Shown here piece by piece: positions 4,473 through 5,968 of a stretch of DNA of 5,968 bases. The position numbers and the translations under genes were made by a program. Position 1 is the stretch's first letter. The number at the start of each line of letters is the position of its first letter. The notes under the pieces are model-generated. The model did not search any database. It saw only the letters and a program-made list of their open reading frames with translations, and was not told the DNA's origin. Source of the stretch: Bacillota bacterium (lineage in GTDB: Bacteria; Bacillota; Clostridia; Tissierellales; Peptoniphilaceae); assembly GCA_023393815.1 (NCBI GenBank), contig JAEXBU010000032.1, positions 1-5,968 of the forward strand, in the 5' to 3' direction.

Positions 4473-5968
4473 TGTGGAACTTCTGGCACCGGCAGGGAGT
4501 ATGGAGGCTTTTTACGCGGCGATCAACAGCGGCGCCGACGCCGTATATTTAGGCGGCAAGGAATTTTCCGCCAGAGCAAGTGCACAGAATTTTACGGCAG
4601 AGGAGATGGCGAAAGCTGTCTCCTATGCCCATGTCAGGGGAAAGCGCGTTTATGTTACGTTAAATATCTTACTGTCCGACGAAGAATGTGCCCGTGCCCT
4701 AGACTACGCGGCGGATTTATATGAAATGGGCGTAGATGCGCTGATCGTTCAGGATGTCGGCTTTGCCGAACTCGTACACAAATACATTCCGGCGTTTGAA
4801 CTGCATGCCTCCACCCAAATGAGCGTCATGGACTTGGAAGGTGCTCGTTATTTGGAAAATATGGGCTTTCGGCGCGTCGTTGTCGGAAGAGAAACCGGAC
4901 CGGATACCATTCGCCAAATAAGAGAGCATACACATCTTGTGGTTGAAGCCTTTTGCCACGGTGCCCTTTGCGTATCCGTGAGCGGGCAATGTGAAATGAG
5001 CTCTTATATCGGTGGAAGAAGCGGAAATCGCGGCAATTGTGCGCAACCTTGCAGAAAGCAGTACACGATTGAGGATAAAAATGGAAACGCAGTCTACGAC
5101 CAGGGCTACGTCATCAGCCCTAGGGACTTGAATACTGTTGCATTTGTGGATCGTTTAGCCGAGGCCGGCGTCTATTCCTTTAAGTTGGAAGGTCGAATGA
5201 AAAGCCCGGAATACGTAGCCGTAATCACATCGAATTATGACCGCGCGTTGGGCGGCGAGGCGTATAAAGTCGAAGAAATGGCTCAAATGTTTAATCGTTC
5301 CTACACGAAGGGGTTGGGGTTTGGTGATTTCGCCCACGATTTTGTCGCGGAGTCCAGGCCCAATCATCGGGGCGTAAAGATTGGTGTCGTTGCGGGCAAT
5401 TACGGTGCCGGAAAGACGCGTGTGGATTGGAAGACGATGCCCGACGAAGGGGATCTGCTGGAATTTACCGTACAAGGCGAAAAAGAACGCTATACCTTTA
5501 AGGAGGAGCCCGCAGGTGTTCTTCGGCTACCCTTTTCTCCCGATGTAGGAACTACCGTTCTGCGTTTGTCGTCGGTTCGTTTAAATGAGATTGCCGGGGG
5601 AAGGGCGCAAGAGGTTTTTGGGACCGTCGCCTTAAGGGGTATATTTTATGCCCGCATTGGCGAAGTACCGCGTTTTGTCCTTCGCGGCGAACATCAGGCG
5701 GAGGCCGCGGGCTCGGCACCTTTGGAACGTGCGAAGAAAGCAAAAATAAATAAGGAGCGCATTCGCGAGAATTTAGGGAAATTTGATGGCTCCGTCTATG
5801 TCTTAGAAGACGTCACTTTCGATGTAGACGAGGACGTCTTTCTCCCCATTTCCGTGGTGAACGACCTGCGGCGCCGGGCGTTGGCGCAGTACGAAAAATA
5901 CGAAGCGAGAAAGCGGCCGAATTTTACTTTGTCCGAGACGTTTAAAAAGCGGGCACGAACCAAGACCT
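4459..5968 (+). CDS. Peptidase U32 family protein with DUF3656-like C-terminal region, cut by the window end
   Basis: 503 codons are visible; the 3' end lies outside. The N-terminus ELLAPAGSMEAFYAAINSGADAVYLGG is the typical U32 beta/alpha start. Residues 163-181 fit the family signature, ExFxxG[SA]LC-x4-GxCxMS, with C171 and C178; C194 and C198 follow in NRGNCAQPCR. These cysteines probably hold an iron-sulfur cluster, as proposed for the RNA hydroxylation proteins TrhP (tRNA U34) and RlhA (23S rRNA). From about 385 the sequence resembles DUF3656 (ENLGKFDGSVY, FLPISVVNDLRRRAL), which points to the longer RlhA/YdcP-like branch. Despite the name, protease activity is doubtful; RNA hydroxylation is an inference. 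The ATG at 4459 overlaps zapA by 14 nt. A GTG at 4474 (MELLAPAGS) is the rival start. Translation is probably coupled to zapA. Confidence 0.9.
   Translation, partial: MKRHDVELLAPAGSMEAFYAAINSGADAVYLGGKEFSARASAQNFTAEEMAKAVSYAHVRGKRVYVTLNILLSDEECARALDYAADLYEMGVDALIVQDVGFAELVHKYIPAFELHASTQMSVMDLEGARYLENMGFRRVVVGRETGPDTIRQIREHTHLVVEAFCHGALCVSVSGQCEMSSYIGGRSGNRGNCAQPCRKQYTIEDKNGNAVYDQGYVISPRDLNTVAFVDRLAEAGVYSFKLEGRMKSPEYVAVITSNYDRALGGEAYKVEEMAQMFNRSYTKGLGFGDFAHDFVAESRPNHRGVKIGVVAGNYGAGKTRVDWKTMPDEGDLLEFTVQGEKERYTFKEEPAGVLRLPFSPDVGTTVLRLSSVRLNEIAGGRAQEVFGTVALRGIFYARIGEVPRFVLRGEHQAEAAGSAPLERAKKAKINKERIRENLGKFDGSVYVLEDVTFDVDEDVFLPISVVNDLRRRALAQYEKYEARKRPNFTLSETFKKRARTKT
4463..4467 (+). promoter_or_regulatory. 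Candidate Shine-Dalgarno deciding the U32 gene start
   Basis: AGAGG lies inside the end of zapA, 6 nt before GTG 4474, and would give a protein beginning just before the conserved ELLAPAGS, one base after the zapA stop. The competing ATG 4459 has only GGTGA (4452-4456) 2 nt upstream, which still aligns with the anti-SD at usable distance. Both starts are in frame and differ by five residues. I annotated ATG because it is the commoner start codon. Confidence 0.4.

Noticed and set aside
5501..5518. Internal AGGAGG followed by GTG within the U32 gene
   Set aside because: The GTG is out of frame and meets a TAG after ten codons, so it does not start a gene.

Overview
This window is an ordinary housekeeping stretch of a bacterial chromosome, most likely from a member of the Bacillota (Firmicutes). 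The evidence for that is the gene order pheS-pheT-zapA-U32 peptidase, strong Shine-Dalgarno (SD) sites of the AGGAGGTG kind, tRNA genes that encode their own CCA ends, and a four-cysteine insertion in PheS that I recall from Firmicutes and not from E. coli. By eye the GC content is near one half, high for many Clostridia. A Clostridia/Tissierellia-like anaerobe is my guess; I cannot name a genus.

Layout. Bases 1-153 hold two plus-strand tRNA genes, tRNA-Phe(GAA), which lacks its first base at the window edge, and tRNA-Gly(GCC), 3 nt apart. A minus-strand tRNA-Cys(GCA) at 246-319 converges on them. The 92 nt between the tRNA-Gly and tRNA-Cys ends hold three hairpins in a row: a terminator for each direction and, between them, a perfect 22-bp inverted repeat built partly from the U-tracts of the two terminators. 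Bases 320-470 form a divergent promoter region, with a sigma-A type promoter for tRNA-Cys on the minus strand and an extended -10 promoter for pheS on the plus strand.

From 471 to the end of the window is a tightly packed plus-strand gene run: pheS (471-1493), pheT (1508-3904), zapA (3915-4472) and the first 503 codons of a U32-family gene (from 4459, running off the window). Gaps are 14 and 10 nt, followed by an overlap of 14 nt, and I see no terminator between the genes, so one transcript is likely.

How the genes relate. PheS and PheT form the (alpha-beta)2 phenylalanyl-tRNA synthetase, which charges tRNA-Phe; a gene for that tRNA lies about 400 nt upstream. ZapA is an FtsZ-ring assembly factor, here with a long coiled-coil tail. 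The U32 protein carries the family cysteine signature and resembles the RlhA/TrhP group, which takes part in RNA hydroxylation, so three of the four proteins plausibly act on translation RNA.

I found no mobile element, CRISPR array, phage gene or clearly novel system. The most unusual parts are the triple-hairpin terminator block, an inverted repeat centred on the tRNA-Cys -10 box, the absence of a T-box leader before pheS, and the long ZapA tail.
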